64,000 nt of DNA from Listeria grandensis FSL F6-0971 (GTDB taxonomy: Bacteria > Bacillota > Bacilli > Lactobacillales > Listeriaceae). The stretch spans positions 1 through 64,000 of the forward strand of contig NZ_AODD01000013.1 of NCBI RefSeq assembly GCF_000525835.1. The letters run 5' to 3'. Position numbers and translations under genes: made by a program. A model generated the notes under the pieces. That model did not search any database and had not been told where the DNA came from. It saw only the letters and a list, made by a program, of their open reading frames with translations. How positions within the stretch are numbered: position 1 is the stretch's first letter; the number at the start of each line of letters is the position of its first letter. This document shows positions 29,623 to 38,471 of this stretch, piece after piece.

Positions 29623-31029
29623 TCAAATGGATCCACAGACGCAGGCTCTTTTTTGCCTTTTTTTCTTGTCATGATTATGCGCGTCTGGGCCTGCCTTAAT
29701 TTCACGAATAAATAGCCAGACGAGTACAATCGCGAGCGCTAAATAAATCGCTGAAAATGCAATAAGTGAGAACAGTATCGAGCCCGCCGAAACGTTCGGT
29801 GAAACCCCGTCCGCCGTTGACATATAGCCAAATACCACCCACGGTTGACGCCCAACTTCCGTCATGATCCACCCCATCGAGTTTGCGATGAATGGGAAAG
29901 CAATCATTGGAATCATCAAACGTAGATACAATTTTGACGTTGTTAATCTCTTACGCCATGCAAGGAAAGCTCCCCACAAGCCGAATAGAATCATTAACAT
30001 ACCAGAGAGCACCATGATCCGGAAGCTCCAAAATGACGTTTTAACTGGTGGAATGTAGTTCATATCCGCCCCGAAACGATCTTTGTACTTCTCTTGATAC
30101 TCGGCCTGCAGTGATTTCATACCTTGCACACTACCAGAGAACGTCGAGTACGAGAGGAAACTTAGCGCGTATGGAATGTTGACTTCCCAGGTATTCTTCT
30201 GATTAGCTACATCAATACCCGCGATCATCGTCCACGGTGCCGGATCGGCTGTATCCTCCCAAATTCCTTCCGTCGCCGCCATTTTCATCGGTTGCGTTTT
30301 AACAAGATATTGCGCTTGTTGGTGACCACTGAAAGCCGTACCAAAACCACCGATAATAACGAGTACAAGCGCGATCTGGAACGATTTTCGGAAAAAGTCC
30401 ACATCTTGCTTTTTAAGTAATTTGTAGGCGCTGACCCCTGCGACAAAGAATGCCCCCGTCGCGAACGCACCAAAGATAACGTGTGGAAACTCCACAAGTA
30501 ACTGCCCATTCGTAATAAGCGCCCAGAAATCGTTCATTTCCGCACGGCCATTAATTTCTTGGAACCCTACTGGATGCTGCATGAACGAGTTCGCCGCCAA
30601 AATCCAGAACGCGGAGAAGACCGTACCAAGCGCAACAAGCCAAATACATGCCAAATGTAATTTCTTGTTCAGGCGATCCCAACCAAAGATCCACAATCCG
30701 ATAAACGTCGATTCCATAAAGAACGCGAGTAGCGCTTCAATCGCAAGCGGCGCCCCAAATACATCCCCTACGAATCTGGAGTAATCCGACCAGTTCATCC
30801 CGAATTGGAATTCCTGAATAATCCCTGTTACTACCCCCACAGCGAAGTTGATTAAGAACAAGTGTCCCCAGAACTTCGACATTTTTTTGTAGATTTCTTT
30901 TTTCTTCACAACATACAACGTTTCCATGAGAGCAACCATAAATACAAGTCCAATAGAAAGTGGTACAAATAAGAAATGGAAAACAGTTGTTGATCCGAAT
31001 TGAAGTCTAGCTAAGAAAAGTTTATCCAC
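29623..31029 (-). CDS. cydA: Cytochrome bd ubiquinol oxidase subunit I, with shifted C-terminal tail
   Basis: 468 residues as read. Residues 1-450 are a canonical CydA: haem-ligand His region LARLQFGSTTVFHFLF, EFQFGMNW, the GRQPW Q-loop-side motif, and a Met-ligand region. The last residues (KKKRQKRACVCGSI) look wrong. The shift falls at an A7 run (29658-29664). With six A's the tail reads KKKGKKEPASVDPFDLKGAN and stops at 29604, just before the cydB start, which matches the DPF-containing tails I recall in Listeria CydA. Function should survive, because all catalytic residues precede the shift. Oxygen-responsive control by Rex is suggested by the upstream site. Confidence 0.93.
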   Translation of the reverse strand: MDKLFLARLQFGSTTVFHFLFVPLSIGLVFMVALMETLYVVKKKEIYKKMSKFWGHLFLINFAVGVVTGIIQEFQFGMNWSDYSRFVGDVFGAPLAIEALLAFFMESTFIGLWIFGWDRLNKKLHLACIWLVALGTVFSAFWILAANSFMQHPVGFQEINGRAEMNDFWALITNGQLLVEFPHVIFGAFATGAFFVAGVSAYKLLKKQDVDFFRKSFQIALVLVIIGGFGTAFSGHQQAQYLVKTQPMKMAATEGIWEDTADPAPWTMIAGIDVANQKNTWEVNIPYALSFLSYSTFSGSVQGMKSLQAEYQEKYKDRFGADMNYIPPVKTSFWSFRIMVLSGMLMILFGLWGAFLAWRKRLTTSKLYLRLMIPMIAFPFIANSMGWIMTEVGRQPWVVFGYMSTADGVSPNVSAGSILFSLIAFSAIYLALAIVLVWLFIREIKAGPDAHNHDKKKRQKRACVCGSI

Positions 31030-31155
31030 CTTTTTTCCTCCTTTTTGTGTTTATTTGGGTGTTTAACCCGATTTTGTCTTTATTATTATAATTTGCCGAC
31101 TGTTTACTATACACATTAATCGATTGTGAAAAACTGTGAATACTGTTACGCTCGG

Positions 31156-31173
31156 TTGTGTTTTAATTCACAA
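31156..31173. promoter_or_regulatory. Candidate Rex operator upstream of cydA
   Basis: TTGTGTTTTAATTCACAA is an 18-bp near-palindrome. It fits the Rex consensus TTGTGAAnnnnTTCACAA except for one half-site position pair. A further half-site TTGTGAA sits at 31124-31130. Rex represses cyd genes in many Firmicutes when NADH/NAD+ is low. The rest of 31030-31510 holds no gene that I can support. Confidence 0.6.
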
Positions 31174-31510
31174 AAACATGTGTACGAAAATAAAGTATGT
31201 AGGAATCATCTGTTTACCGTGAAAATTTTTCATTTTTCAGGCTTTGTCTATTTTCTCACATAAGTAAACGAGCCATAGAAACCAGACTACCGAATTTCTC
31301 TCGCATCTTCAGCCAATTAGAATAAGTTTTACCTAATTCTTATTCTATCGCATTTCGCCCTAAATTTGTTTAGTTCTTTTGGTTCTATTTTAATAAGGGA
31401 AAACATGGAGACAAGAAATGAGTCGGGTAGGTCACTTAAGTAACATCAATCGATTGCGCATATTTTCACAAAAGAACGTATAATGGATGTTACATGCATT
31501 AAAATAGGTA

Positions 31511-31984
31511 TTAAGGCTCTTTTTGCTGTTTTTTCTTTGCACGTAGATCTCGGAAAAAGCTGGTCAAGATGGCTCCACATTCATCGGCTAGGATTCCCGG
31601 TTCGATTTCACATTGATGATTGAAACGTGAATCTTGGAGCAGGTTCATGAGCGTTCCTGCTGTGCCGGCTTTTGGATCGGCGGCTCCGTAGTAGACTTTG
31701 GCAATGCGGGAGAGCAGAATTGCGCCGCTGCACATTGGACAAGGCTCAAGCGTGACGTAAAGTTCTGCACCTTCTAATCGCCAGGCATCTTGATTTTTGC
31801 AGGCGTCTTGAATCGCTAGAATTTCGGCGTGCGTGATGGCGTTTTTGGTCGTTTCACGGAGATTATGCGCGCGTCCGATGATTTCGCCGTTAAGCACGAC
31901 AACCGCGCCGATTGGAACTTCTCCTTTTTCGCGTGCTTTTTCGGCCTCTATTAAGGCCTCACGCATGTAGATTTCTTTTTGCAT
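31511..31984 (-). CDS. tadA: tRNA(adenine-34) deaminase
   Basis: 157 residues. Converts A34 to inosine in the tRNA-Arg anticodon. Cytidine-deaminase fold with zinc site HAE (about 52-54) and PCPMCSGA (about 82-89); an N-terminal YMREALIEAEKA helix typical of TadA. Usual length. Its place between cydA and the acyl-CoA synthetase gene matches Listeria core order. Confidence 0.94.
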   Translation of the reverse strand: MQKEIYMREALIEAEKAREKGEVPIGAVVVLNGEIIGRAHNLRETTKNAITHAEILAIQDACKNQDAWRLEGAELYVTLEPCPMCSGAILLSRIAKVYYGAADPKAGTAGTLMNLLQDSRFNHQCEIEPGILADECGAILTSFFRDLRAKKKQQKEP

Positions 31985-32105
31985 TGGTGGATGACTCCCT
32001 CTTTTTGAATTCTTTTATATTTTAGCATAGCGACAGCATGCACGCCTTTTATTTGCTTTGAGATAATCGATATAGTACCATGTATTAGTAGTAGGTAATA
32101 AAGAT

Positions 32106-32252
32106 GCTGAAGGCGCTCGTTTAGCCCTGACAGAATTTGTTAGAGGGCGCTGAACGAATGCTCGCTTTGCTCATACTCATATTGATAATCTAAGGAATCC
32201 AAGAACGCTTCCTAAAATTATCAACAAATTCCGAAGGGCTAGCGCCTGAAGC
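32106..32252. repeat. Structured intergenic repeat, copy A
   Basis: About 147 bp with nested complementary arms: GGCGCT/AGCGCC, AGCCCT/AGGGCT, GAATTTGTT/AACAAATTC, plus an inner TTGATAATCTAAGG/CCTAAAATTATCAA pair. Such extended complementarity predicts a long folded RNA or hairpin. A shorter, diverged relative is at 7413-7512. No coding sense. It lies between divergent tadA and the acyl-CoA synthetase gene. Confidence 0.6.
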
Positions 32253-32344
32253 TCACTAAACAAGATCTCAAAGACACCAAATCCGCCTAACCGCCATCCA
32301 TGGAAAAACACAAAACTAACCTAAAACCAAGGAGATGTTATCAA

Positions 32345-33928
32345 ATGAAATCAGAAAATTTAATTGCCCCTGAATTTTATAATATTACGGATGAGATTGC
32401 ACAATTTGACTCGGAGAAGGCGGCGCTGATTTGGCAGAATGAGGCTGGAGATGTGAAGGAATGGTCGTATCATCATTTGTTGGAAGCGGCGAACCGTTTT
32501 GCGAATGTAATCAAGCATGCTGGGATTGAGAAAGGCGATCACGTGATTGTGATGATGCCGCGATTGCTTGAGACGTACGCGGTTTATATGGGGATTTGGC
32601 TGACGGGCGCGATTATTATTCCTGCCTCTGAGCTTTTGAAGGCGCATGATTTAGAGTATCGGATTCATCATGCAAACGTGAAAGCGGTCATTGCGGACGC
32701 GAGTTGTACGGCGGAGTTTGATAAGATTGTGGACGCGCCAAGTGTCGCGACGCGGATTGTTGTTGGGGCGGACGGCGCGCTTGATGGTTGGCAGAATTAT
32801 GAGCGGTTAGTTGACGCGGCGTCGACGGAATTTGAAAAAGTGGCGACGCGCAAGGATGATCCGTGTTTACTGGCCTTCACGTCAGGCACAACGGGAAATC
32901 CGAAGGGCGTGGTACACGTTCATGGTTGGGGTTACGCGCATATTCGGATTGCTGCGGACCACTGGCTGGATATTCGCGAGGATGACCTCGTTTGGGCAAC
33001 GGCTGGACCTGGCTGGCAAAAGTGGGTTTGGTCGCCGTTCTTGTCTGTCCTTGGTAAAGGCGCGACGGGATTCATTTATAATGGGCGTTTTCGTCCCGCG
33101 AAGCAGTTGGAACTTTTGCAAGATAAGCAAGTGAATGTGCTTTGTTGTACGCCGACGGAATACCGTTTGATGGCGAAGGCGGACCACTTGGATGCGTATG
33201 ATTTGAGTCATTTGCGCAGCGCCGTTTCTGCTGGTGAGCCGCTAAACCGCGAAGTGATCAGCGTTTTCCAAGACAATTTTGGCATGAAGGTTCGTGATGG
33301 TTATGGCCAGACCGAGAGTACGCTCCTGATTGGGACGCTTGTCGATTTTCCGATTCGTCCGGGCTCGATGGGCAAGCCGATTATGCCGGAGTACATGGCG
33401 ATTATTGATGAAAATGGCCAGCCTGTTGGTGTCGGCGAAATTGGCGATATCGCGATGCGCAAGGATTTTCCCGCGCTGTTCCAGGAATATTACAAAGAAC
33501 CTGAGCGTCTGGAAAAGGCGATTCGTGGCGATTATTTCGTGTCCGGTGACCGCGCCTATCGTGACGAGGACGATTATTACTGGTTCCAAGGCCGCAACGA
33601 CGATATTATTATTAGTTCTGGCTACACGATTGGACCGTTTGAAGTGGAGGACGCGTTGACTCACCATCCGAGCGTGAAGGAAGTGGCTGTTGTGGCGAGT
33701 CCTGACGAGATTCGCGGCACGGTTGTGAAGGCGTTCATCGTTTTAAAAGACGGTTTTGTTGGGGGTTCAGTACTTGTGAAAGAGTTGCAGAACTTCACGA
33801 AAGAACACACCGCACCGTATAAATATCCACGCCGCATTGAGTTTGTAGAGAGTTTGCCAAAAACCGATTCTGGAAAAGTTCGCCGAGTAGCCTTGCGCGT
33901 AGCCGAATTCGCAAACATCTCACAATAA
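32345..33928 (+). CDS. Acyl-CoA synthetase (acetate/medium-chain acyl-CoA ligase family)
   Basis: 527 residues from ATG 32345 (MKSENLIAPEF), 10 nt after AAGGAG; a longer frame from 32300 lacks a ribosome site. ANL-family adenylating enzyme: AFTSGTTGNPKGVVHVHGWG (ATP loop), DGYGQTEST, the YFVSGDRA hinge region with GRNDDIIISSGYTIGP, and catalytic Lys in PKTDSGKVRR near the end. Forms acyl-CoA from a carboxylate, ATP and CoA. Often labelled acetate-CoA ligase in Listeria; the motif pattern also fits the MbcS/AcsM short-branched or medium-chain group. Confidence 0.9.
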   Translation: MKSENLIAPEFYNITDEIAQFDSEKAALIWQNEAGDVKEWSYHHLLEAANRFANVIKHAGIEKGDHVIVMMPRLLETYAVYMGIWLTGAIIIPASELLKAHDLEYRIHHANVKAVIADASCTAEFDKIVDAPSVATRIVVGADGALDGWQNYERLVDAASTEFEKVATRKDDPCLLAFTSGTTGNPKGVVHVHGWGYAHIRIAADHWLDIREDDLVWATAGPGWQKWVWSPFLSVLGKGATGFIYNGRFRPAKQLELLQDKQVNVLCCTPTEYRLMAKADHLDAYDLSHLRSAVSAGEPLNREVISVFQDNFGMKVRDGYGQTESTLLIGTLVDFPIRPGSMGKPIMPEYMAIIDENGQPVGVGEIGDIAMRKDFPALFQEYYKEPERLEKAIRGDYFVSGDRAYRDEDDYYWFQGRNDDIIISSGYTIGPFEVEDALTHHPSVKEVAVVASPDEIRGTVVKAFIVLKDGFVGGSVLVKELQNFTKEHTAPYKYPRRIEFVESLPKTDSGKVRRVALRVAEFANISQ

Positions 33929-34000
33929 TCGTTGCCAAATCCCGCAAAATTGGGTACAATCATTCCAAGTAACTTGCTTTTGAGAGAGGGAATGGTATAG

Positions 34001-34441
34001 ATGGAAACACGGTTTATAGAGGCCACCCAAACACACGATTTGCGCCACCGCGTGCTAATTCCAGATCACCCAGTGGAGGCGCTTGTCTATCCGGGAGACG
34101 AGGATCAGACGACGTTTCATGTTGGGGTGTTTGACGACGACGAGAAGCTGGTTGCAATTGGGAGTTTTTACGAAGAATCAGACAGCCATTTTGAAGGTGA
34201 AAAACAGTACCGATTACGCGGCATGGCGAGCGATTCAAAGGCACGATTGCGCGGGCTCGGAAAAGCAGTGATTGTGTTTGCCGAGGAAGAACTGGCGCGA
34301 CGTAACGCGGATTTACTTTGGTGTAACGCACGCGTAATTGCAACTGGATTTTATGAAAAAATGGGATTCTATTCGGTTGGAGAAGAGTTCGTGATTCCGA
34401 AGATCGGCGGGCATTATCGGATGGGGAAGGATTATAAATGA
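34001..34441 (+). CDS. GNAT-family N-acetyltransferase
   Basis: 146 residues, GAGAGAGGGAATGG before the ATG. Acetyl-CoA-binding motif A is YRLRGMASDSKARLRGLGKA (about 67-86, the RxxGxG/A type loop), with a C-terminal ATGFYEKMGFYSVGEEF strand-helix. Substrate unknown. It ends 22 nt before a clear terminator. Confidence 0.85.
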   Translation: METRFIEATQTHDLRHRVLIPDHPVEALVYPGDEDQTTFHVGVFDDDEKLVAIGSFYEESDSHFEGEKQYRLRGMASDSKARLRGLGKAVIVFAEEELARRNADLLWCNARVIATGFYEKMGFYSVGEEFVIPKIGGHYRMGKDYK

Positions 34442-34462
34442 AGATTAGTTATTAAACGCAAT

Positions 34463-34503
34463 AGAACCCCCAGTCTCCAGCCAGAGATTAGGGGTTCTTT
34501 TAG
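34463..34503 (+). terminator. Intrinsic terminator after the acetyltransferase
   Basis: AGAACCCC (34463-34470) pairs with GGGGTTCT (34491-34498), followed by TTT. Confidence 0.85.
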
Positions 34504-34539
34504 GATGTTTTTTCAACGCCATTATTAAATAGAGTGTCC

Positions 34540-34692
34540 TTATTGGGGCATAAAACCCGGTAAAGAATCTACAATATTAAGCAGTCTATCTGAAATATTT
34601 ACAAGCGCATTTAGTATAAAAATCTGGATTATTAAGAACGCTACCATGCAAATAATAATGGCAATTTTGAAATACAAATCATTTTTATTCAT
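34540..34692 (-). CDS. Small membrane protein, 50 residues
   Basis: ATG at 34692 with GGGAG 9 nt upstream. Translates as MNKNDLYFKI, then a hydrophobic helix of about 22 residues (AIIICMVAFLIIQIFILNAL) and an amphipathic tail ending GFMPQ. It is the first hypothetical of the AT-rich island and lies 42 bp downstream of the next minus-strand gene, so possibly co-transcribed. No family recognised; a phage-holin-like or toxin-like small protein cannot be excluded. Confidence 0.55.
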   Translation of the reverse strand: MNKNDLYFKIAIIICMVAFLIIQIFILNALVNISDRLLNIVDSLPGFMPQ

Positions 34693-34734
34693 GAGTTTTT
34701 CTCCCTTTTTATTAATTACCTATCTATATACAAC

Positions 34735-35265
34735 CTAATACGGAAATTTATATTTATCGTAATCATACAACACAACAACCGTTACTGTATCATTTGCGTA
34801 ATCAATTCCAAAACCTATCTTTTGATTTGTGTTAGAGTCCTGGAATTCAACCATGTCACCATATATCTCCGTACTTTTCTTTCTATAGTTAGTCCCATAT
34901 TCCAGCTTAACATCCGCAAAGCTACTGCCGATACCGAGTCCTTTTTTTGTCGTAAAATTTTGCCCATCAATCTTGTCCCTTAGCTCCATGCAAACAATTT
35001 TTTTAGTTTTGGCGTCCGTTGTCACAATAAAACTATCTTTATCATCGAAATAATATATATTTCCTTCATCCTCGTTCGCAATTGCAAATTCAGGATAGTA
35101 ATGTCTAATATGCGATTCATCCATTCTGATAGTTAGTTTTCCGATCCCCTCGTTTTTTAGCGAAGTGTCCTCAATAGGCCATACATTTTTTATCCATAAA
35201 ACACCCATGTAGACCAGTAAACCTGTTAACAAGATTCCAATAATCAATAATATTTTTTTTAGCAT
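34735..35265 (-). CDS. Membrane-anchored hypothetical protein
   Basis: 176 residues, AAGGTG upstream of MLKKILLIIG. One N-terminal membrane helix or uncleaved signal (about 1-25), then an extracellular beta-rich domain. This includes GIGKLTIRMDESHIRHYYPE and GLGIGSSFADVKLEYG, a pattern that loosely recalls small beta-lactamase-inhibitor/SmpA-type folds. I do not recognise the family. AT-rich codon use differs from the core genes to the left. Separated by 11 bp from the secreted protein gene upstream, so likely one transcript. Confidence 0.65.
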   Translation of the reverse strand: MLKKILLIIGILLTGLLVYMGVLWIKNVWPIEDTSLKNEGIGKLTIRMDESHIRHYYPEFAIANEDEGNIYYFDDKDSFIVTTDAKTKKIVCMELRDKIDGQNFTTKKGLGIGSSFADVKLEYGTNYRKKSTEIYGDMVEFQDSNTNQKIGFGIDYANDTVTVVVLYDYDKYKFPY

Positions 35266-35276
35266 TTTTCACCTTC

Positions 35277-36155
35277 CTAATGCGCATGATATGTCTTACC
35301 GTGACCAATTAAACCACTACATTTTCCATTTTTGGATTTATCTTCCCAAGCGCAATATCTATATTTAGCTAGCCCATAATCTTTTAAACATTGTACATGC
35401 CATACAAGTGCTCGGTCACAGTCACTCCATAAAAAATTCCTAGCAGCCATTACTGCATTTTCTGACTTCAGATAATATTTATTGTTTCCCCAAGGTCCAT
35501 TAAATCTATTACAGGTTATCCGTGCGCCCTTACTATAAGATTTTACTACCTTCTCAAATTTAAATTTACTAGCTGGTGCTAAAGGAATTATCATAAATTT
35601 ATCAGCATGTGCTTTATTTATCTTTTCGGTTTCATGTCCATTTTCCTCATCCATCCTGTTAATAAGTGTGTCTAAATTTATTTCCTCTACCAAGCTTACC
35701 TTTTTTTGCTCTCCTTTTTCAACAATTACTTTCTTTGCTTCCTCGTTTATCTCTGCTTCGATACTTACTGGGTTAGTATCATAGTTTGGTGAAGAGACGG
35801 TTACCTCTCCTTCTCCAGTTCTTACACTAATTTTAGTAGATACCTCACCATTCTCATCCGTTATGTAAGTAAGCCCATTGATGTTGACTGTTTCATCAGC
35901 ATAACGTACATCTTTATACATATAATTAAGCTCTTTGTTCCATTTCCAGCCATCATTAAGATATAAATCGATTAGATCGTCTGGAGCATTATCTGGCATA
36001 GAATATTCCAACCTTTTTATATTTTCGACTACCAAATTATCTATAGAGGTATCAGTACTCTTTGGTATCTCATCTGCGAATACATGGAGTGAGCTCAATG
36101 TCACTCCAGTTAATAAAAATACTACGATGCATAAACTAACTTTTATTTCCCTCAT
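35277..36155 (-). CDS. Secreted protein with a cysteine-rich C-terminal domain, unknown function
   Basis: 292 residues. Signal peptide MREIKVSLCIVVFLLTGVTL with probable cut after VFA. The middle part is acidic (about 30-190). The last 80 residues carry five Cys (ITCNRFNGPWG, WSDCDRALVWHVQC, YRYCAWED, NGKCSG) and end in a His-rich GHGKTYHAH. The even spacing suggests disulfides or a metal site, and the tail looks like a distinct domain, perhaps an effector or enzyme. No family recognised. It lies at the centre of the AT-rich island, upstream of two small membrane proteins that might be accessory or immunity factors; this last point is speculation. Confidence 0.65.
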   Translation of the reverse strand: MREIKVSLCIVVFLLTGVTLSSLHVFADEIPKSTDTSIDNLVVENIKRLEYSMPDNAPDDLIDLYLNDGWKWNKELNYMYKDVRYADETVNINGLTYITDENGEVSTKISVRTGEGEVTVSSPNYDTNPVSIEAEINEEAKKVIVEKGEQKKVSLVEEINLDTLINRMDEENGHETEKINKAHADKFMIIPLAPASKFKFEKVVKSYSKGARITCNRFNGPWGNNKYYLKSENAVMAARNFLWSDCDRALVWHVQCLKDYGLAKYRYCAWEDKSKNGKCSGLIGHGKTYHAH

Positions 36156-36591
36156 TATTCACTTCTCCCTTTAAGTCTATTTTACTACTTTCTATTGATG
36201 GTTATTGTATTCCCTCGATTATTTCCAATCGCATGCTCACTATTACACTAACGAACAGAAAAAAATATTATGCTTTCACTCGTTACACTTTACTTTACAA
36301 GCACTGCAAATCCTCACATAAAGTTAATACGAATTATTAAGCATCACTCTTCTCAACTCCCTTTGTACCTATCTCCCCTTAATTTTAACCGAATACAAAT
36401 AAATGCGCTGATGCCCTATACTTCAGAAATTACGATTAGCAGTATCATATAAAATGCTAGTTTTAAATTGCCCTATCTAATACCTAGAAGTGTATAAAAA
36501 CTTAATTTCCCCACAAAATATTGAATATAACTTTTATGCGTTTTTTTTAATATCTAACTCACCAATTTAAAACAACTAATAAAATCACTGC
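36156..36591. other. AT-rich intergenic region
   Basis: No open frame with a ribosome site, no hairpin and no repeat that I can support. Probably the promoter region of the 35277-36155 gene. Confidence 0.5.
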
Positions 36592-38098
36592 TTAATCAAT
36601 TACATCCATTGGTAAAGGTAGATCGAGAGCAAAGTAAATTTTAGGAGTATGTCCATTATCTTTTGTAAATGAATACCAATCTATTATCTTAAGCTTAAGC
36701 AAAATTGAGTTAAATTTCAAAAGATCAAAATTTTTATTTCGCACACCTTCATATACGTAAGTCACCTTTTGATCTATCAACCATAGTACACACGATGTTT
36801 TGCATTCCATAATCTCACCTAGTTGTTTTTTCGTTAAGTTCGGATATTTCTTCACATCATCGTATTTTTTTCTATCGTTGTATTTCAAAAGCTCATCTCG
36901 CACCTTAAACTCATTACTGTTAGATAATACTTGCATCGATAATAGCGATTGCTCGAAACTATATAATGCCATTGATGTTCCTGTCCCTCTCTTTATTGCA
37001 AGTAACTCTTTGCTATTCCGATTAAATATATCAGCCACTTCTATATATGTTCCATGGGTATTTATATTACGTTTATGGAGTTTCACCATATGAGATATTC
37101 CAGCTAACGCTTCTATATAACCACCTTCACCAGCGTATTCACCAGACTCGTCCCTTTCATATTGACAACTATATTCATCATTATAGTCTATTATTTCATT
37201 GATTTCTTTCATTTTTTCTTCAACTAGATTATAAAAACGATTATTAAAGTGTCCCCACATACCGTTGTCCAACAAGTATACTTTATCTTCCATTTGCAAT
37301 TCGCAAAAACCAATTTTTTTAAATGGTATATCCTTAGTTATACAATCGCTCTCCTCGAATACACTAAATTTCAACTTAGATATATCCTCTATTAAATCGC
37401 CATACTTAATTACATACTCTTTTAATTGATTACTATCAATAGAAATCTCCTCTTCAGTTTCTTTTTTTGAATCAGACACATGAACAGTTGATTTTTTATC
37501 GCTTTCCAACATGGTTATCTTATTATCTATCAGTTGAATTTTACTAATACTAAAGGAAATAGATATATTATCATATCGAGCAATTGTGTATCCAAATAGT
37601 GTTAAGTTTATCTTTCTTAGATACTTTTATTAATCTTGGTATGGACGATATATTATCTTTCAACGATAACGCAATATCGATTTGACCAAATAAATCTATA
37701 AACTCATCTTGCTGCTCATCCTCTTGATTCAAACTATATTCCCTAGCAAATGTAATTCCTGTTCCACAGGTTAAGTTACTGCCAAAAAAGCTTTCTGATC
37801 TAGGTTTTCCACTTACGCTAAAATAACTTTCACTAGCTTGTGGAGATTCAGTTTGATTCTGCTTATAATTTGTTACGCCTTTCATTTTATTTCGTTGTAT
37901 ATAGCTTACACCTTTTAAAGAAATATCTTTATCCAATATAGTTTTTTCAGCAAAATTCAACCCGAAATTCATATCTGCTAACTTTTCAACTGTCCAATAT
38001 GCTCGACCTTGCGGGAGTAAATATACATTTGTTATTGTCTGTACAACAATAATTGCATTATACTGATCAGGAATCGTGTAATCATCTTTACCACGATT
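36592..38098 (-). pseudogene. Broken DUF6119/TIGR04141-like (sporadically distributed) protein
   Basis: Two open frames with matching halves. The upstream frame is open from 38098 to 37571 without a proper start (VYLLPQGRAYWTVEKL, then MNFGLNFAEKTI, resembling the FG-x-GxxLxE-NFGLR part of the family). After a frameshift the downstream frame (36592-37512 plus lead-in) has IEVADIFNRNSKELLAIKRG and GTSMALYSFEQSLLSMQVL, resembling the conserved KRxxGSSxLSHLFxQG block. At least one internal frameshift and a lost N terminus make it non-functional as read. The family is known from accessory and defence-rich regions; this placement is from memory of the motif, not a search. Confidence 0.6.
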
Positions 38099-38437
38099 TT
38101 ATTGAAATGAGCGATCTGTTTGAAACTAATCTCAATATACTTGCAATCTATCCATATGTAAACCTACCTATTCATCCATTAAGTATTCATAATCCTCGAA
38201 TACCTCACTTTTCCCAACCACTGTAAACTTCGAAAAATCATGCCTAACTTCTCGGTCCATCCGCTCAAATTTTCGCGCCACAAATATTACTCTGTATGTT
38301 CCTCATAGAAACCCTCCAATATCTACCTTTATTATATGAAATCATTTTTTAGATGTACAGCATCAAGCAGGAAGCATCTGACCTCTGTACATACATTTCA
38401 AATGAAACATATACGTTATTGTAATGCTTTTGCGAAC

Positions 38438-38467
38438 AAAAAAAAGCCGCCCATACACTGAGCGACC
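38438..38467 (-). terminator. Terminator of the small beta-helix gene
   Basis: On the minus strand, GTCGCTC and GGGCGGC pair (with G-U pairs), followed by eight U's (38438-38445 on plus). It lies 5 nt after the stop codon of the 38472 gene. Confidence 0.75.
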
Positions 38468-38471
38468 CCCT

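Noticed and set aside
32040-32300. Signal recognition particle RNA, which neighbours tadA in Bacillus
   Set aside because: The conserved SRP Alu and GGAAGGAAGCAGCC-like core is absent; the sequence is the structured repeat instead.
38099-38340. Short minus-strand frame ending near 38166 (IFVARKFERMDREV)
   Set aside because: About 40 codons with no start or ribosome site; perhaps a relic, but no family could be supported.
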